The notes under the pieces: generated by a model
What the model saw: only the letters and a program-made list of their open reading frames with translations
Told to the model about the DNA's origin: nothing
Database searches by the model: none
Source: Fodinibius salicampi
GTDB lineage: Bacteria; Bacteroidota; Rhodothermia; Balneolales; Balneolaceae
Reading direction: 5' to 3'
Assembly: GCF_039545095.1 (NCBI RefSeq)
Contig: NZ_BAABRS010000001.1
Location: forward strand, 62,001-126,000
Length of the DNA stretch: 64,000 bases
Made by a program: the position numbers and the translations under genes
Shown here: positions 26,357 through 35,679 of the stretch, in pieces
Position numbering within the stretch: the stretch's first letter is position 1
Layout: the number at the start of each line of letters is the position of its first letter

Positions 26357-27148
26357 TTAGAACTTTTGGATGAGTGCTTTAACCACCCTGGCAAAATCTT
26401 CCTTTCGCGCATCTGCGGTTGCCTTAACCTCTTTATGATCGAGTTTGTCGCCAGTAACGCCTGTAGACATATTCGTAATCAGCGAAATGGCTGCAGATTT
26501 AAGCTCTAATCGTGCGGCTTCGAAAAGTTCGGTTGTGGTGGACATTCCCACGGCATCAGCGCCCATGGTTCTGAAAGCCCGAATTTCGGCCTTAGTCTCG
26601 TAATTTGGACCGGTAACATACATATAGGTGCCTTGCTGGGTAATCAATCCCAAATCGGAAGCTATTTTACGTATTCTATTCACATATTGATGGTGCAGGT
26701 ACCGATGTTGTTTACGTCCCCGGGGAGCGATCGATAAGTTGTTGCGAATTACATCTTCAATTACCATGAGATCGCCCACAGAAAAGGAGGTATTAATAGC
26801 GCCAGCAGCATTGGAAATAATTAGTTTATTTACGTCCAGAGCCTTCGATATATAAACAGGGGTGGCGGTTTGCTCAAAAGAAAAGCCTTCATAGTGGTGG
26901 AACCGGCCGGAAAAAGCGATAATCGGATGATCATTAATTTTCCCAATGATCAGCTTTCCGTCATGTCCTTCTACTGAAGAGACAGGCATGCTAGGAATAT
27001 CCTCATAAGAAACTAAAAATGGATTTTCTATGTGGTCCGTAAACGTACCTAGTCCAGAGCCTAAAATAACCGCTGCTTCAATATTGGAAGGGAGCTCTTT
27101 TTGTTTTAAATAATGGATTATTTCATCGGTAAAATCCGGTAACTCCAT
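26357..27148 (-). CDS. punA: Purine nucleoside phosphorylase
   Basis: This is a 263-residue trimeric-type (PNP/MTAP family) enzyme that cleaves purine (deoxy)ribonucleosides with phosphate to base and (deoxy)ribose 1-phosphate. Family marks are ILGSGLGTFTD (phosphate loop), VEGHDGKLIIGKI, IAFSGRFHHYEG, NAAGAINTSFSVGDLM, TGPNYETKAEIRAFRTMGAD and VGMSTTTE. It follows the MBL-hydrolase gene by 5 bp in the same direction, so the two are probably co-transcribed. Confidence 0.93.
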   Translation of the reverse strand: MELPDFTDEIIHYLKQKELPSNIEAAVILGSGLGTFTDHIENPFLVSYEDIPSMPVSSVEGHDGKLIIGKINDHPIIAFSGRFHHYEGFSFEQTATPVYISKALDVNKLIISNAAGAINTSFSVGDLMVIEDVIRNNLSIAPRGRKQHRYLHHQYVNRIRKIASDLGLITQQGTYMYVTGPNYETKAEIRAFRTMGADAVGMSTTTELFEAARLELKSAAISLITNMSTGVTGDKLDHKEVKATADARKEDFARVVKALIQKF

Positions 27149-27153
27149 ATCAT

Positions 27154-27945
27154 TTATATTGCTTCAATTTTGTATCCCCGTTGCTCGTCGTACTCCGTCA
27201 GATTAAAAAGGGGATGATGTGAATCGTGATAGCCCATAATGGTATAATTCTCCTTATATGCTTTCTGGGTCAGTTTTTCACGGATTTCCATGCTTCGTTC
27301 GCCGTCATAATCATATTTGGCAGCAAATTTACGGTTCACTTCTCCGCGGGTTGCAAGTACGTCACCGGCCATTAAGTATTTTTGATTTCCGTCATTAAAC
27401 AGCAGTAGCTGCGAAAATTCCGTATGTCCACCGATTGTTCGAACGGTAATCTCAGGATATGGTTGCTCTTCCTCATTAAGAAAGTTCAAATTAGCTTTGG
27501 CATCCAGGAAATGAGCAAATTTTGTTTTTTCTTCGTCGTAGTATTCCTCTTGATTAATCACTTGGCCCCAGCCTTTTTGGGAGACCCAAACATTAGCATC
27601 GGGAAAAGTGAGTTCCCAGAAGCCGGAAGAACGTCCGGCTAATCCACCAATATGATCGAAGTGAAGATGACTGAGAAAGATATCGGTAATATCGTATTCT
27701 GATAGTTCGTGCTCTTCAAGATTTTTTTTAATGGTTTCGGTGCTTGTATCTTCCCCAAAATCACCGATTCCCACATCAAATAGAATATTTTTTTCGTTCG
27801 TTTGGATTAAGAAAGGATTCAGGGAAATTTTAAGGGCTCCTTTAGCTGGAGAGGCATTACGGTCAATTCGATTAAATTTCTTGTCGAGTCCAACACTAAA
27901 CGTGCCTTCATACAAGGAGCTTGCGGAGGTTACTTTGGTATTCAT
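27154..27945 (-). CDS. Metallo-beta-lactamase fold hydrolase
   Basis: This is a 263-residue MBL-fold protein with the zinc motif FLSHLHFDHIGGLAG, the second His in TIGGHTEFSQLL, Asp in YLMAGDVLATRGE and the last His in MGYHDSHHP. It resembles the quorum-quenching lactonase / general MBL hydrolase group, but the substrate is unknown. There is no signal peptide. It precedes the purine phosphorylase gene by 5 bp. Confidence 0.85.
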   Translation of the reverse strand: MNTKVTSASSLYEGTFSVGLDKKFNRIDRNASPAKGALKISLNPFLIQTNEKNILFDVGIGDFGEDTSTETIKKNLEEHELSEYDITDIFLSHLHFDHIGGLAGRSSGFWELTFPDANVWVSQKGWGQVINQEEYYDEEKTKFAHFLDAKANLNFLNEEEQPYPEITVRTIGGHTEFSQLLLFNDGNQKYLMAGDVLATRGEVNRKFAAKYDYDGERSMEIREKLTQKAYKENYTIMGYHDSHHPLFNLTEYDEQRGYKIEAI

Positions 27946-28017
27946 GAATGATTAAGTCAAAATATATAAATTAAAAGATAGGAGAGGGAACCCGCTTAAT
28001 ATTACTTCGAATATGAA

Positions 28018-28866
28018 TTATTTCTGGTTTTTACTCTCATGCCGGTCGTAGGCTTCTATTATTTCGCGTACCAGGCGATGTCGTACGACATCCTCTTCAT
28101 CCAAGTACACAAACGAGATTCCTTCAATATCTTGTAGGATATTTTGGATAGAAATAAGTCCTGATTGTTGTTTCCGGGGCAGGTCGGTTTGCGTAATATC
28201 CCCGGTAATGATTGCTCGACTGTTAAAGCCGATACGCGTTAAGAACATTTTCATTTGCATGTTCGTGGCATTTTGGGCCTCATCGAGTATTACAAAAGCA
28301 TTATTGAGTGTACGGCCCCGCATATAGGCCAGAGGTGCGATTTCAATAGTGTTTTTAGTAAGATGAAGTTCCAGACGATCGTATTCAATCATATCCTCCA
28401 GTGCATCATAAAGGGGACGCAGATAGGGATCAATTTTTTCCCGAAGATCACCTGGCAGGAATCCAAGTGTTTCACCAGCCTCCACTGCGGGACGTGCTAA
28501 AATAATTTTTTTAACCTTGCGCTCTTTTAATGCTTTAACCGCCAGTGCTACCGATGTATAGGTTTTACCCGTTCCGGCGGGACCGATGGTAAACACAATG
28601 TCATTGGTAGCAGAAGCTTTGACAATCCGTTTTTGTCCTGGGGTCTTTGCCGTTATGGCATCTCCGGTATGGGTATGAAGGATGAAATCGCCCGATATAT
28701 TGGTATCGCGCAGGGGGTTTGGCTTTTTAGCGTCTCCGCCACTTTGTTTGAGTGCCAGTACAGTATCTACGTCCTGTGCGGTGAGATTCCCATTCTTCTG
28801 GGCCATGGATTCCAGCTCTGAAAATATTTCAACAAGTTCATCACTGTCCTTTTCCGGACCAGACAT
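28018..28866 (-). CDS. phoH: PhoH family ATPase (ATG-bounded part)
   Basis: This is a PhoH-like P-loop ATPase/RNA-binding-type protein. Walker A is TIGPAGTGKTYTSVALAV, followed by ARPAVEAGETLGFLPGDLREKIDPYL, YMRGRTLNNAFVILDEAQNA (Walker B), QMKMFLTRIGFNSRAIITGD and IQDIEGISFVYLDEEDVVRH-type C-terminal motifs. From the only ATG (28866) the product is 282 residues, short for the family (about 315-330). The missing piece is encoded in frame directly upstream (see next entry). The function is not firmly known; the family is linked to RNA metabolism and phosphate starvation in some bacteria. Confidence 0.9.
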   Translation of the reverse strand: MSGPEKDSDELVEIFSELESMAQKNGNLTAQDVDTVLALKQSGGDAKKPNPLRDTNISGDFILHTHTGDAITAKTPGQKRIVKASATNDIVFTIGPAGTGKTYTSVALAVKALKERKVKKIILARPAVEAGETLGFLPGDLREKIDPYLRPLYDALEDMIEYDRLELHLTKNTIEIAPLAYMRGRTLNNAFVILDEAQNATNMQMKMFLTRIGFNSRAIITGDITQTDLPRKQQSGLISIQNILQDIEGISFVYLDEEDVVRHRLVREIIEAYDRHESKNQK

Positions 28867-29019
28867 TTTAATCTGGCTGCCACGGGCTGTTAGCTTGGTT
28901 TTGGGATAGGCTTTGTCCAGTTTACTCAGGTGTTCATCTTGAAATCCCAGAACTAATACGGGCTCTACCTCTGTAATTTGATAGTTCTTTTCGCTAACTG
29001 TTGATTGTTTTGCGATAAT
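28867..29019 (-). other. In-frame PhoH N-terminal region lacking an ATG/GTG/TTG start
   Basis: The phoH frame stays open upstream of the ATG until a TAA at 29037-29035. It encodes a family-like N-terminal segment (VEPVLVLGFQDEHLSKL, TARGSQIKMSG) that matches the small KH-like domain of PhoH proteins. No ATG, GTG or TTG occurs in frame. The best start candidate is the ATT at 29019-29017, preceded 4 nt upstream by GAGGA. An out-of-frame ATG lies at the 5' edge, so a one-base indel is the alternative. Confidence 0.6.
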
Positions 29020-29096
29020 CCGTTCCTCATTTATTTATAGCTTAACAGTAAAGATAAGGAAGTTGTATGAAATATTTGTAAAGGAAAGATGATAAG

Positions 29097-29783
29097 TTAT
29101 ACTATGGTTCCTTTGCCTATTTGTGCTTCTTTCTGTAGTTGCTCAATGCGTTGGGGGATGTCTGGAGCTTTAAAGACCGCGCTGCCTGCTACCAGTATAT
29201 CAGCACCTGAATGAGCAATATCTCTGATATTATTTGGCTTAACCCCTCCATCTACTTCAATTAAAAAATTGTATCCCGATTTCTGTCGCATTTGTCGAAC
29301 CTTTTGCAATCGTTCATGCGTATTGGGAATAAAAGATTGTCCCCCAAATCCTGGATTTACACTCATGACCAACACCAACTCAACATCACCGAGTATAGGT
29401 TCAATGGCTGTTAGAGAGGTTGCCGGATTGACTGCTACTCCAGCTGATAAGCCGTGACTATGAATAGCCTGTATGGTTCTGTGCAGATGTTTGCAGGCTT
29501 CTTGGTGAACAGTGATTTGGTCAGCCCCTGCATCTACAAACGCCTGAATATACTGATCAGGATTTTCAATCATGAGATGTACGTCTAAAAAAGCTTCCGT
29601 GCTATTTCTGGCTGCCTGAACAACCGTTGGACCGTAGCTAATGTTTGGCACGAAGTGTCCGTCCATAATATCGCAGTGGATCCACTGAATTCCCGCATCA
29701 TTGCACTGTTCAATTTCTGCACCTAATTGAGTATAATCAGCTGCCAGAATGGAAGGGGCTAAGATGGGAGGCTTATGTTCCAT
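29097..29783 (-). CDS. rpe: Ribulose-phosphate 3-epimerase
   Basis: This interconverts D-ribulose 5-phosphate and D-xylulose 5-phosphate, so it also handles the product of the AraBDA route. It is a TIM-barrel of standard length: ILAPSILAADYTQLG at the start, HCDIMDGHFVPNISYG (metal His/Asp), FLDVHLMIENP, LVMSVNPGFGGQSFI, IEVDGGVKPNN and LVAGSAVFKA. The frame is open to an ATG at 29798, but the ATG at 29783 (MEHKPPILAPS) matches the family start better. It follows the PASTA gene closely in one transcription unit. Confidence 0.95.
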   Translation of the reverse strand: MEHKPPILAPSILAADYTQLGAEIEQCNDAGIQWIHCDIMDGHFVPNISYGPTVVQAARNSTEAFLDVHLMIENPDQYIQAFVDAGADQITVHQEACKHLHRTIQAIHSHGLSAGVAVNPATSLTAIEPILGDVELVLVMSVNPGFGGQSFIPNTHERLQKVRQMRQKSGYNFLIEVDGGVKPNNIRDIAHSGADILVAGSAVFKAPDIPQRIEQLQKEAQIGKGTIV

Positions 29784-29811
29784 AAAATGGGATATCAATT
29801 ATCTTCTAAAT

Positions 29812-30618
29812 TTAATTGTCAATGTTGGAAGTGTCTACAATAGCCCCCGACTCCGATTCTTCAACTACATCCTCATGTTCAGATACAATGAGCTTTAGTG
29901 TTTCTCCTTCAACAAGCTGATTTTTTTTGGGAGAGTAGTCAAGCACAATATTTGGAGCGGAATTTCTTGTAGGTTCAAATTCAATCTCATCAACACGTAA
30001 GCCTTTTTCCTGTAATTTTTGTTGGGCTTCGGATAAAGATAGTCCTGTGATATCGGGCATAGTTACGGTTTTTCCTCCAAGTCCGTCACTCACTGTCAAA
30101 TCGATGGTAGTTCCTTTTGGAACAACAGTCTCAGGTGATATTGATTGTCGTAAAACCACATCTTCAAATCGCGAAGGTTCATAGCTGATGGAACCTACCG
30201 TTAATCCACTGTTTTGGAGTTGTATCCGAGCATTTCTTAGAGAAAGATCAACAACATTAGGGATTTGAGCGGTTGGGTTAGATTCAGAGTTAACCGTTAG
30301 GTAGATTTTTCGATCGGGCTTGACAATTTTAGCTGCAGCCGGTGTTTGATCAATTACATAATCCGCGGGATAGGCTTCGTTGGATCTTCGTTCGGCTATT
30401 TCTACCCTTAGTCCATAATCCTTCAATACTTTTTCTGCTTCAATCAGAGAAACTTGAGACACATTTGGGACGGTGATTCCTTCATTGTAGTTTGTGTAGG
30501 CTGGCATAAATACAGTATCCAGAAGAAATAAAAAAAGGATACCAGCAACGACGATAGCTCCAAGTCCCATATGGAGTTTTCTATTGGTAAGAATTTTTTT
30601 GATTGACTGTTTATTCAT
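29812..30618 (-). CDS. Membrane-anchored protein with three PASTA domains
   Basis: This is a 268-residue protein with a short cytoplasmic basic N-terminus, one membrane helix (about residues 17-36) and three PASTA repeats: VPNVSQVSLIEAEKVLKDYG, IPNVVDLSLRNARIQLQNSG and MPDITGLSLSEAQQKLQEKG. It ends in an acidic tail. No kinase domain is attached, unlike PknB-type proteins. PASTA domains bind peptidoglycan or muropeptides in characterised proteins, so a cell-wall role is plausible but not shown. It lies upstream of rpe. Confidence 0.88.
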   Translation of the reverse strand: MNKQSIKKILTNRKLHMGLGAIVVAGILFLFLLDTVFMPAYTNYNEGITVPNVSQVSLIEAEKVLKDYGLRVEIAERRSNEAYPADYVIDQTPAAAKIVKPDRKIYLTVNSESNPTAQIPNVVDLSLRNARIQLQNSGLTVGSISYEPSRFEDVVLRQSISPETVVPKGTTIDLTVSDGLGGKTVTMPDITGLSLSEAQQKLQEKGLRVDEIEFEPTRNSAPNIVLDYSPKKNQLVEGETLKLIVSEHEDVVEESESGAIVDTSNIDN

Positions 30619-30768
30619 CCCTCAATGCTTAATGTGGAATTGTTTTTAGTGTTATACTAACAACGAAATTCAAGGAACTAAATTTTATCTGATTAGCTTA
30701 CGAAAAGTGATAGCACATTTATTAGATGATTGTGCCGGATTTTATCGGGTTTATCAGAAAGGAAAAGC

Positions 30769-31875
30769 TTAGAAGTTGAATAAAAGTCCAAAACGGGTTG
30801 TATTAGCTAATGGATGATTTTCATCACCCAATGTATAGATATAACTAAAGTCCACTCCAACAAAATCATAACGGAGCCCTGCTCCTAAAGTCATGAACTG
30901 TCGGTCCCCATTATTCGGATCTTCATGGTAATATCCTCCTCGTACGGCAAAGAGCTGATCATACCAATATTCAAAGCCGGTAGCAAACATCAGCTGCTGA
31001 AAAGTATTCAGGTTTGCTGTTCTCCCGCCACCAATATTGCGTTCATAGCTTCCCCAAGAAGAAAACAGGGCACTTAAGGAACCTTCACCCTCGCGAGCCA
31101 TAACCTTGGAAATGTCATTGGAAATCATCAGGGTGTTAATTCCCTTGCGATCCAGTTCGGTTTCAATAGCCCAGCCAATTCTAAACATGGTAGGGAGGGG
31201 ATCTTTTTCAGCATTGCTGGTATAACTGACTCCCGGACCGATATTGGAAATGTTAATCCCAGCATTTACGGAAGCTTCACGACCACTGAGAAGTTCAAAA
31301 GCATCAGACCGGTACATTCCGGCCAGATCAAACCCCACACTGGAACCGGGTTCAACCTTTTCGCCACCTTCCAGTTCTACGTCAGCTAAACTACTGTGAA
31401 TGAATCGGAGTCCCGTTCCCACTGACCAATTTGAATCAATTTGATAACCGTAAGAAACTCCACCGGCAAACTCGTAGCTATTGAAGCGTCCCAACCCTTC
31501 TCCTGTGGGATCCTGCAAAGAGGTTCGTTGCTGTTCTCCTAAATTCAGATAAGTTATATGAGCTCCAAAAGTACCAATATCCTCAACTTCATATTTTCCA
31601 ACAAGGTAGTCGTAAAACAGATCAGCATTAAATTGGGGGAGCCATTCACTGTGTGTTATACTGACTTGATTCCCACGTTGAAAAGCGAGTCCGGCTGGAT
31701 TCCAAAAAACGGCAGAGGCATTATCAGCAATAGCAACTCCCGTGTTACCCATTCCGGCTGCCCGTGAATCAGGTTCAATCTGGAGAAAGGGTACAGAAGT
31801 AATGCCTACTTGGGCGTGCGATACACCTGCTAAAGTTAATAGTAAAGCAAATGTAGTAAATATGGTCTTTTTCAT
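30769..31875 (-). CDS. PorV/PorQ-type outer-membrane beta-barrel protein
   Basis: This is a 368-residue exported protein with a signal peptide ending in VSHA and the typical PorV opening LQIEPDSRAAGMGNTGVAIADNASAVFWNPAGLA. The rest is alternating beta-barrel strands ending in an aromatic residue (FGLLFNF). PorV works with the type IX secretion system as an outer-membrane shuttle; PorQ and other paralogues are related. Whether this copy serves type IX secretion cannot be decided here. No other por genes are nearby. Confidence 0.85.
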   Translation of the reverse strand: MKKTIFTTFALLLTLAGVSHAQVGITSVPFLQIEPDSRAAGMGNTGVAIADNASAVFWNPAGLAFQRGNQVSITHSEWLPQFNADLFYDYLVGKYEVEDIGTFGAHITYLNLGEQQRTSLQDPTGEGLGRFNSYEFAGGVSYGYQIDSNWSVGTGLRFIHSSLADVELEGGEKVEPGSSVGFDLAGMYRSDAFELLSGREASVNAGINISNIGPGVSYTSNAEKDPLPTMFRIGWAIETELDRKGINTLMISNDISKVMAREGEGSLSALFSSWGSYERNIGGGRTANLNTFQQLMFATGFEYWYDQLFAVRGGYYHEDPNNGDRQFMTLGAGLRYDFVGVDFSYIYTLGDENHPLANTTRFGLLFNF

Positions 31876-32055
31876 AAGTAGAATATAATAAGTAGCCGAT
31901 GATAAACCTGCTTACCTTAAAAGGTGGTTATTTACCAGCTTTTATGCAAAAAAATGATTGTAATATTTTAATGTTTCAGGACTTTATTTGAATTAATAGG
32001 GTCGAGGGTTAATTCCCTTTGAATACAGAAATAAAATTAACGGAAGTTCAGCTGA

Positions 32056-33237
32056 TTAGCCTGTCATCTCAATAACCATAGCAGAAGCTCCGCCGCCACC
32101 ATTGCAGATGCCTGCACAGCCTAATTTACCTCCTGTTTTCTTTAAAGCATAAATTAAAGTAACTAAAATTCGAGCCCCGGAGCATCCGATAGGGTGGCCA
32201 ATACTTACAGCCCCTCCATGTATATTCACTTTCTCGGGATTAAGTTCCATAATTTTATTATTTGCCAGTGAAACAACGGAAAATGCTTCATTAATCTCAA
32301 ATAGATCGATGTCGCTTTTATTTAACTTAGCACGTTTTATGGCTTTGGGCATTGCATCAGATGGAGCCGTAGTAAACCATTCGGGCTTTTTTGCCGCACT
32401 TGCCTGACTAATAATCCGGGCTAATGGATTTAATCCCAGCTCTTTAGCTTTGGATTCCCTCATCAGCAGGAGGGCAGCGGCTCCGTCATTGATGCTACTG
32501 GCATTTGCAGCAGTAACCGTGCCTTTTTTATCAAATACAGGACGTAAGTCAGGAATTTTATCAAAATTAACACGCTCCAGCTCCTGATCCATTGTTATTT
32601 TTTCAACATTGCCTTTACGGTCGCTGACTTTCATTTCAATGATTTCATTTGCAAAAGCTCCTTCTTCATGAGCCTGAATGGCCCGTTTATAGGAACTGAT
32701 GGCAAATTCATCCTGCTGCTCACGATTTATATTACACTCTTCGGCACATATCTCTGCGGCATTTCCCATATGGAAATCATTATACACGTCCCAAAGTCCA
32801 TCTTTGAGAATACCATCTTCTGTCTGTGTATGACCAAGTTTAGACCCAAACCGGTGTTCATGCAGGTAGTAGGGCACATTACTCATGCTTTCCATACCGC
32901 CGGCTACGATTATGTCTGCTTCACCAAGTTGAATCTGATTGGCCGCTATCATCGCTGCCTTCATGCCTGAGGCACAGACTTTATTTACAGTAGTAGCAGG
33001 AGTAAGTTCAGAAAGTCCGGCTTTAAGTGCCGCTTGCCGGGCAGGTGCCTGTCCGATGCCGGCAGTCAGTACATTACCGAATACTACTTCTTGTACATCA
33101 TCCGGTCTAATCCCCGATTGCTTAATGACTTCCCGAATGGCAGTTGCTCCGAGTTCCGGTGCGGAGAAAGAGGACAGGTTGCCACCGAAAGATCCTATTG
33201 GGGTCCGTTTGGCTTCTACTATAACTACATTCTCCAT
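32056..33237 (-). CDS. atoB: Acetyl-CoA C-acetyltransferase (thiolase)
   Basis: This is a 393-residue thiolase that condenses two acetyl-CoA or cleaves 3-ketoacyl-CoA. The nucleophile is Cys88 in [12 protein letters not shown]. Other marks are [28 protein letters not shown], and the C-terminal [17 protein letters not shown] with the catalytic His and the second Cys, followed by [17 protein letters not shown]. It lies 42 bp downstream of the trans-sulfuration gene, in the same direction. The direction of use (biosynthesis versus beta-oxidation) is unknown. Confidence 0.94.
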   Translation of the reverse strand: MENVVIVEAKRTPIGSFGGNLSSFSAPELGATAIREVIKQSGIRPDDVQEVVFGNVLTAGIGQAPARQAALKAGLSELTPATTVNKVCASGMKAAMIAANQIQLGEADIIVAGGMESMSNVPYYLHEHRFGSKLGHTQTEDGILKDGLWDVYNDFHMGNAAEICAEECNINREQQDEFAISSYKRAIQAHEEGAFANEIIEMKVSDRKGNVEKITMDQELERVNFDKIPDLRPVFDKKGTVTAANASSINDGAAALLLMRESKAKELGLNPLARIISQASAAKKPEWFTTAPSDAMPKAIKRAKLNKSDIDLFEINEAFSVVSLANNKIMELNPEKVNIHGGAVSIGHPIGCSGARILVTLIYALKKTGGKLGCAGICNGGGGASAMVIEMTG

Positions 33238-33279
33238 AACTGTATTTTCTTTAAAAAATTATTTAGATAAAAGACTAAC

Positions 33280-34419
33280 CTATTCGAAGGCCTGCTGCAG
33301 ATCTTCAATCAGATCTTCAGCATCTTCAATACCTACAGAAAGACGGATAAGAGAGTCCTCGAGTCCTGCTTCTAATCTAACTTTTCTGGGAATTGATCCA
33401 TGCGTCATAGATGCAGGATGGCTTACTAAAGATTCTACGCCACCCAGACTTTCTGCCAATGTAAAAATAGAGGTTCTGCTCATAAATTCTTTGGCTTTTT
33501 CCTGAGAATCATCTTTCAGGGAAAAGGAAACCATGGCTCCGAAATCATCCATCTGTTTCGCAGCGATTTCGTGCTGGGCATGACTCTCTAATCCCGGATA
33601 TATAACGTTTCCGGTCTGGGGATGATCTTCTAAAAATCGAGCCACTTTTTTGGCATTTTCAACAGATTGTTGAACACGTACCGAAAGCGTTTTAATGCCC
33701 CGCAAAGTCAAGTAACAATCCATGGGACCGGGAACTGCCCCCGTTGTTTTAACCTGGAAGCGGAGTTGTTCCATGACTTCGTTGTTGGAGGTAGCCACAG
33801 CACCACCTATGACATCCGAGTGGCCTCCCAAATACTTTGTAGTAGAATGCAAAGTAATATCTGCGCCTAACTCAAGGGGGCGTTGCAAATAGGGAGAAGC
33901 AAATGTATTGTCAACCAATGAAAGGATATCATTATTTCGAGCGAAATCAGCAAGTAATTCAATATCTACTATGCGAAGCAGGGGATTGGTTGGCGTTTCA
34001 ATCCAGAGTAGCTTTGTCTGATCTGTGTGGGCTTTTTTGACTTCCTCCATATCGGTCATATCAATAAAGCTGAAGTCAACCCCCATGGGTTCAAATACTT
34101 CGGTAAATAATCGATAGCTGCCCCCGTATAGATCATTCGAAGCAATTATATGATCTCCCGGACGAAACATTTTTAAAACAGCATCCATGGCAGCACAGCC
34201 ACTGGCAAAACAAGCACATTGATCCGCTCCCTCAAGTCCGGCAATCATTCTTTCGAGAGCGGTACGGGTGGGATTGCCGACCCGGGCATAGTCATAACCC
34301 TTATTAACATTAGGGGCTTCCTGTGCATAAGTTGAAGTTTGAAAGATCGGAGGCATAACGGCTCCGGAGGTTTCTTCCGGTTGTTGACCGGCATGGATAG
34401 TCTTAGTATTAAATTTCAT
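33280..34419 (-). CDS. Cystathionine gamma-synthase / gamma-lyase family enzyme
   Basis: This is a PLP-dependent trans-sulfuration enzyme of 379 residues. Family marks are TKTIHAGQQPEETSGAVMPP, YDYARVGNPTRTALERMIA, CACFASGCAAMDAV, TLWIE-like TKLLWIETPTNPLLR, the Lys Schiff-base region LHSTTKYLGGHSDVIGG and SLGGVESLVSHPASMTHGS. The synthase, gamma-lyase and O-acetylhomoserine activities cannot be separated by eye. It lies 12 bp after the TPR lipoprotein and upstream of the thiolase. Confidence 0.9.
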   Translation of the reverse strand: MKFNTKTIHAGQQPEETSGAVMPPIFQTSTYAQEAPNVNKGYDYARVGNPTRTALERMIAGLEGADQCACFASGCAAMDAVLKMFRPGDHIIASNDLYGGSYRLFTEVFEPMGVDFSFIDMTDMEEVKKAHTDQTKLLWIETPTNPLLRIVDIELLADFARNNDILSLVDNTFASPYLQRPLELGADITLHSTTKYLGGHSDVIGGAVATSNNEVMEQLRFQVKTTGAVPGPMDCYLTLRGIKTLSVRVQQSVENAKKVARFLEDHPQTGNVIYPGLESHAQHEIAAKQMDDFGAMVSFSLKDDSQEKAKEFMSRTSIFTLAESLGGVESLVSHPASMTHGSIPRKVRLEAGLEDSLIRLSVGIEDAEDLIEDLQQAFE

Positions 34420-34431
34420 TTCAAAAATAGT

Positions 34432-35658
34432 TTAAAGATTATCTTTTACATTCATTGCTTCTTCCTCCATACCCAGATAGCTGTATGTTTGATATAGCTG
34501 TTGCCAAATTTGTTGTGGCGGCTGCTCTTCTTCGGCCATTTTTTCGAGCAGCGGAAGTGAGGTAGACAAATATCTATTAATAGTGTCTGATATTTCTTTT
34601 CTCATCTGATTGTTCAGATGAGGTAGCAATTTCTGATAATACGCAGCGGAATTTTGATAAAATTGAGCAGCCTCAAAATACAAATCCATATCTTCACTGT
34701 GATTGTCAATCAGGTAGCTATACTGTTGTTCAGCACTATTAAAAAGAGAATCTGCTTGAACAAAATTATTTTGATCCAGACTTTGATTCTCTTGTACATT
34801 ATCGACTATAGTTTGTATCTGTTTTTCTCCCCCTTGGTAAAGCTCTTTAGCAAGCAGCTTTCGGTACCTGACAGTATTCGGCTGTTTTTCAACAAGTTCT
34901 TGGAGAATATCAGCGGCCTTTTGATGCTCTTTTGATTCAATATAGGCATTGGCCAAGCCATGCATCAAATTAAAACTAAAGGTTACCTGACTGAGTGCCC
35001 GGTTGTAGATTTGAGCAGCCTTTTGAGGTTCTCCCGTTTCCATATACAGAAAAGCCAAAGACTCCAGGAGTTGAACAGGTGGGGGGTGCAGGCGTGATTG
35101 CGCTTCTTCAAGAAGGGTTATGGCTCTTTGCGATTCGCTTGCCTTATAAAAAGCACGGGTAGCCATTTCATATGAGGAGGAGCTATCGGGCATAATGGCA
35201 GAGGCATTAGTAAAATGTTCCCCGGCTTGCCGATATTGATCCTTTGACTGGGCATCCTGTAAATATTGGACTCCTTCATTATGCTCACTACTCCATACCA
35301 CTTGACGCAGCTGATTGATTTCATCCTCTAAACCACGGTTGGTTAAAGTATCAGAAAGGCTATCTGATTTTGTAAGCGCTAAGTCAGCTTGCTGATAAAA
35401 TTCTGTACGCTGTTGAGGATCAGATTGTAGTTGAGCCCATTCGATAAGGAGGTTTCCTTTACGTAAATAAAGATCAGCCGTTGGATTGGTACTGATTTGT
35501 TTTTCAACCTCACGAAGATACTCTTCAAATTCTTGTTCTGAGAGTATATCGGGAGATTCTGCGGATTGTTGTTCTGAAGAATTTTGTAAAACAGAGCATC
35601 CAATAAAGAACCCGAATGCAAGCACAAGGCCTGCTATTCGGGTGATAAAATTAATCAT
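34432..35658 (-). CDS. TPR-repeat lipoprotein
   Basis: This is a 408-residue exported lipoprotein (lipobox FFIGC, Cys21) made of degenerate TPR helices, for example FTNASAIMPDSSSSYEMATRAF, YMETGEPQKAAQIYNRALSQ-type units and AYIESKEHQKAADILQELVEKQP. It is paralogous to the next gene upstream: both share an EHN...Y.QD segment, a 'ATIIQPDSA'-like TPR and a closing LGMxEEAM/LGMDEKAQ motif. It probably scaffolds envelope proteins; the function is unknown. Confidence 0.8.
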   Translation of the reverse strand: MINFITRIAGLVLAFGFFIGCSVLQNSSEQQSAESPDILSEQEFEEYLREVEKQISTNPTADLYLRKGNLLIEWAQLQSDPQQRTEFYQQADLALTKSDSLSDTLTNRGLEDEINQLRQVVWSSEHNEGVQYLQDAQSKDQYRQAGEHFTNASAIMPDSSSSYEMATRAFYKASESQRAITLLEEAQSRLHPPPVQLLESLAFLYMETGEPQKAAQIYNRALSQVTFSFNLMHGLANAYIESKEHQKAADILQELVEKQPNTVRYRKLLAKELYQGGEKQIQTIVDNVQENQSLDQNNFVQADSLFNSAEQQYSYLIDNHSEDMDLYFEAAQFYQNSAAYYQKLLPHLNNQMRKEISDTINRYLSTSLPLLEKMAEEEQPPQQIWQQLYQTYSYLGMEEEAMNVKDNL

Positions 35659-35679
35659 AGGAATTGATGGCTAATGATT

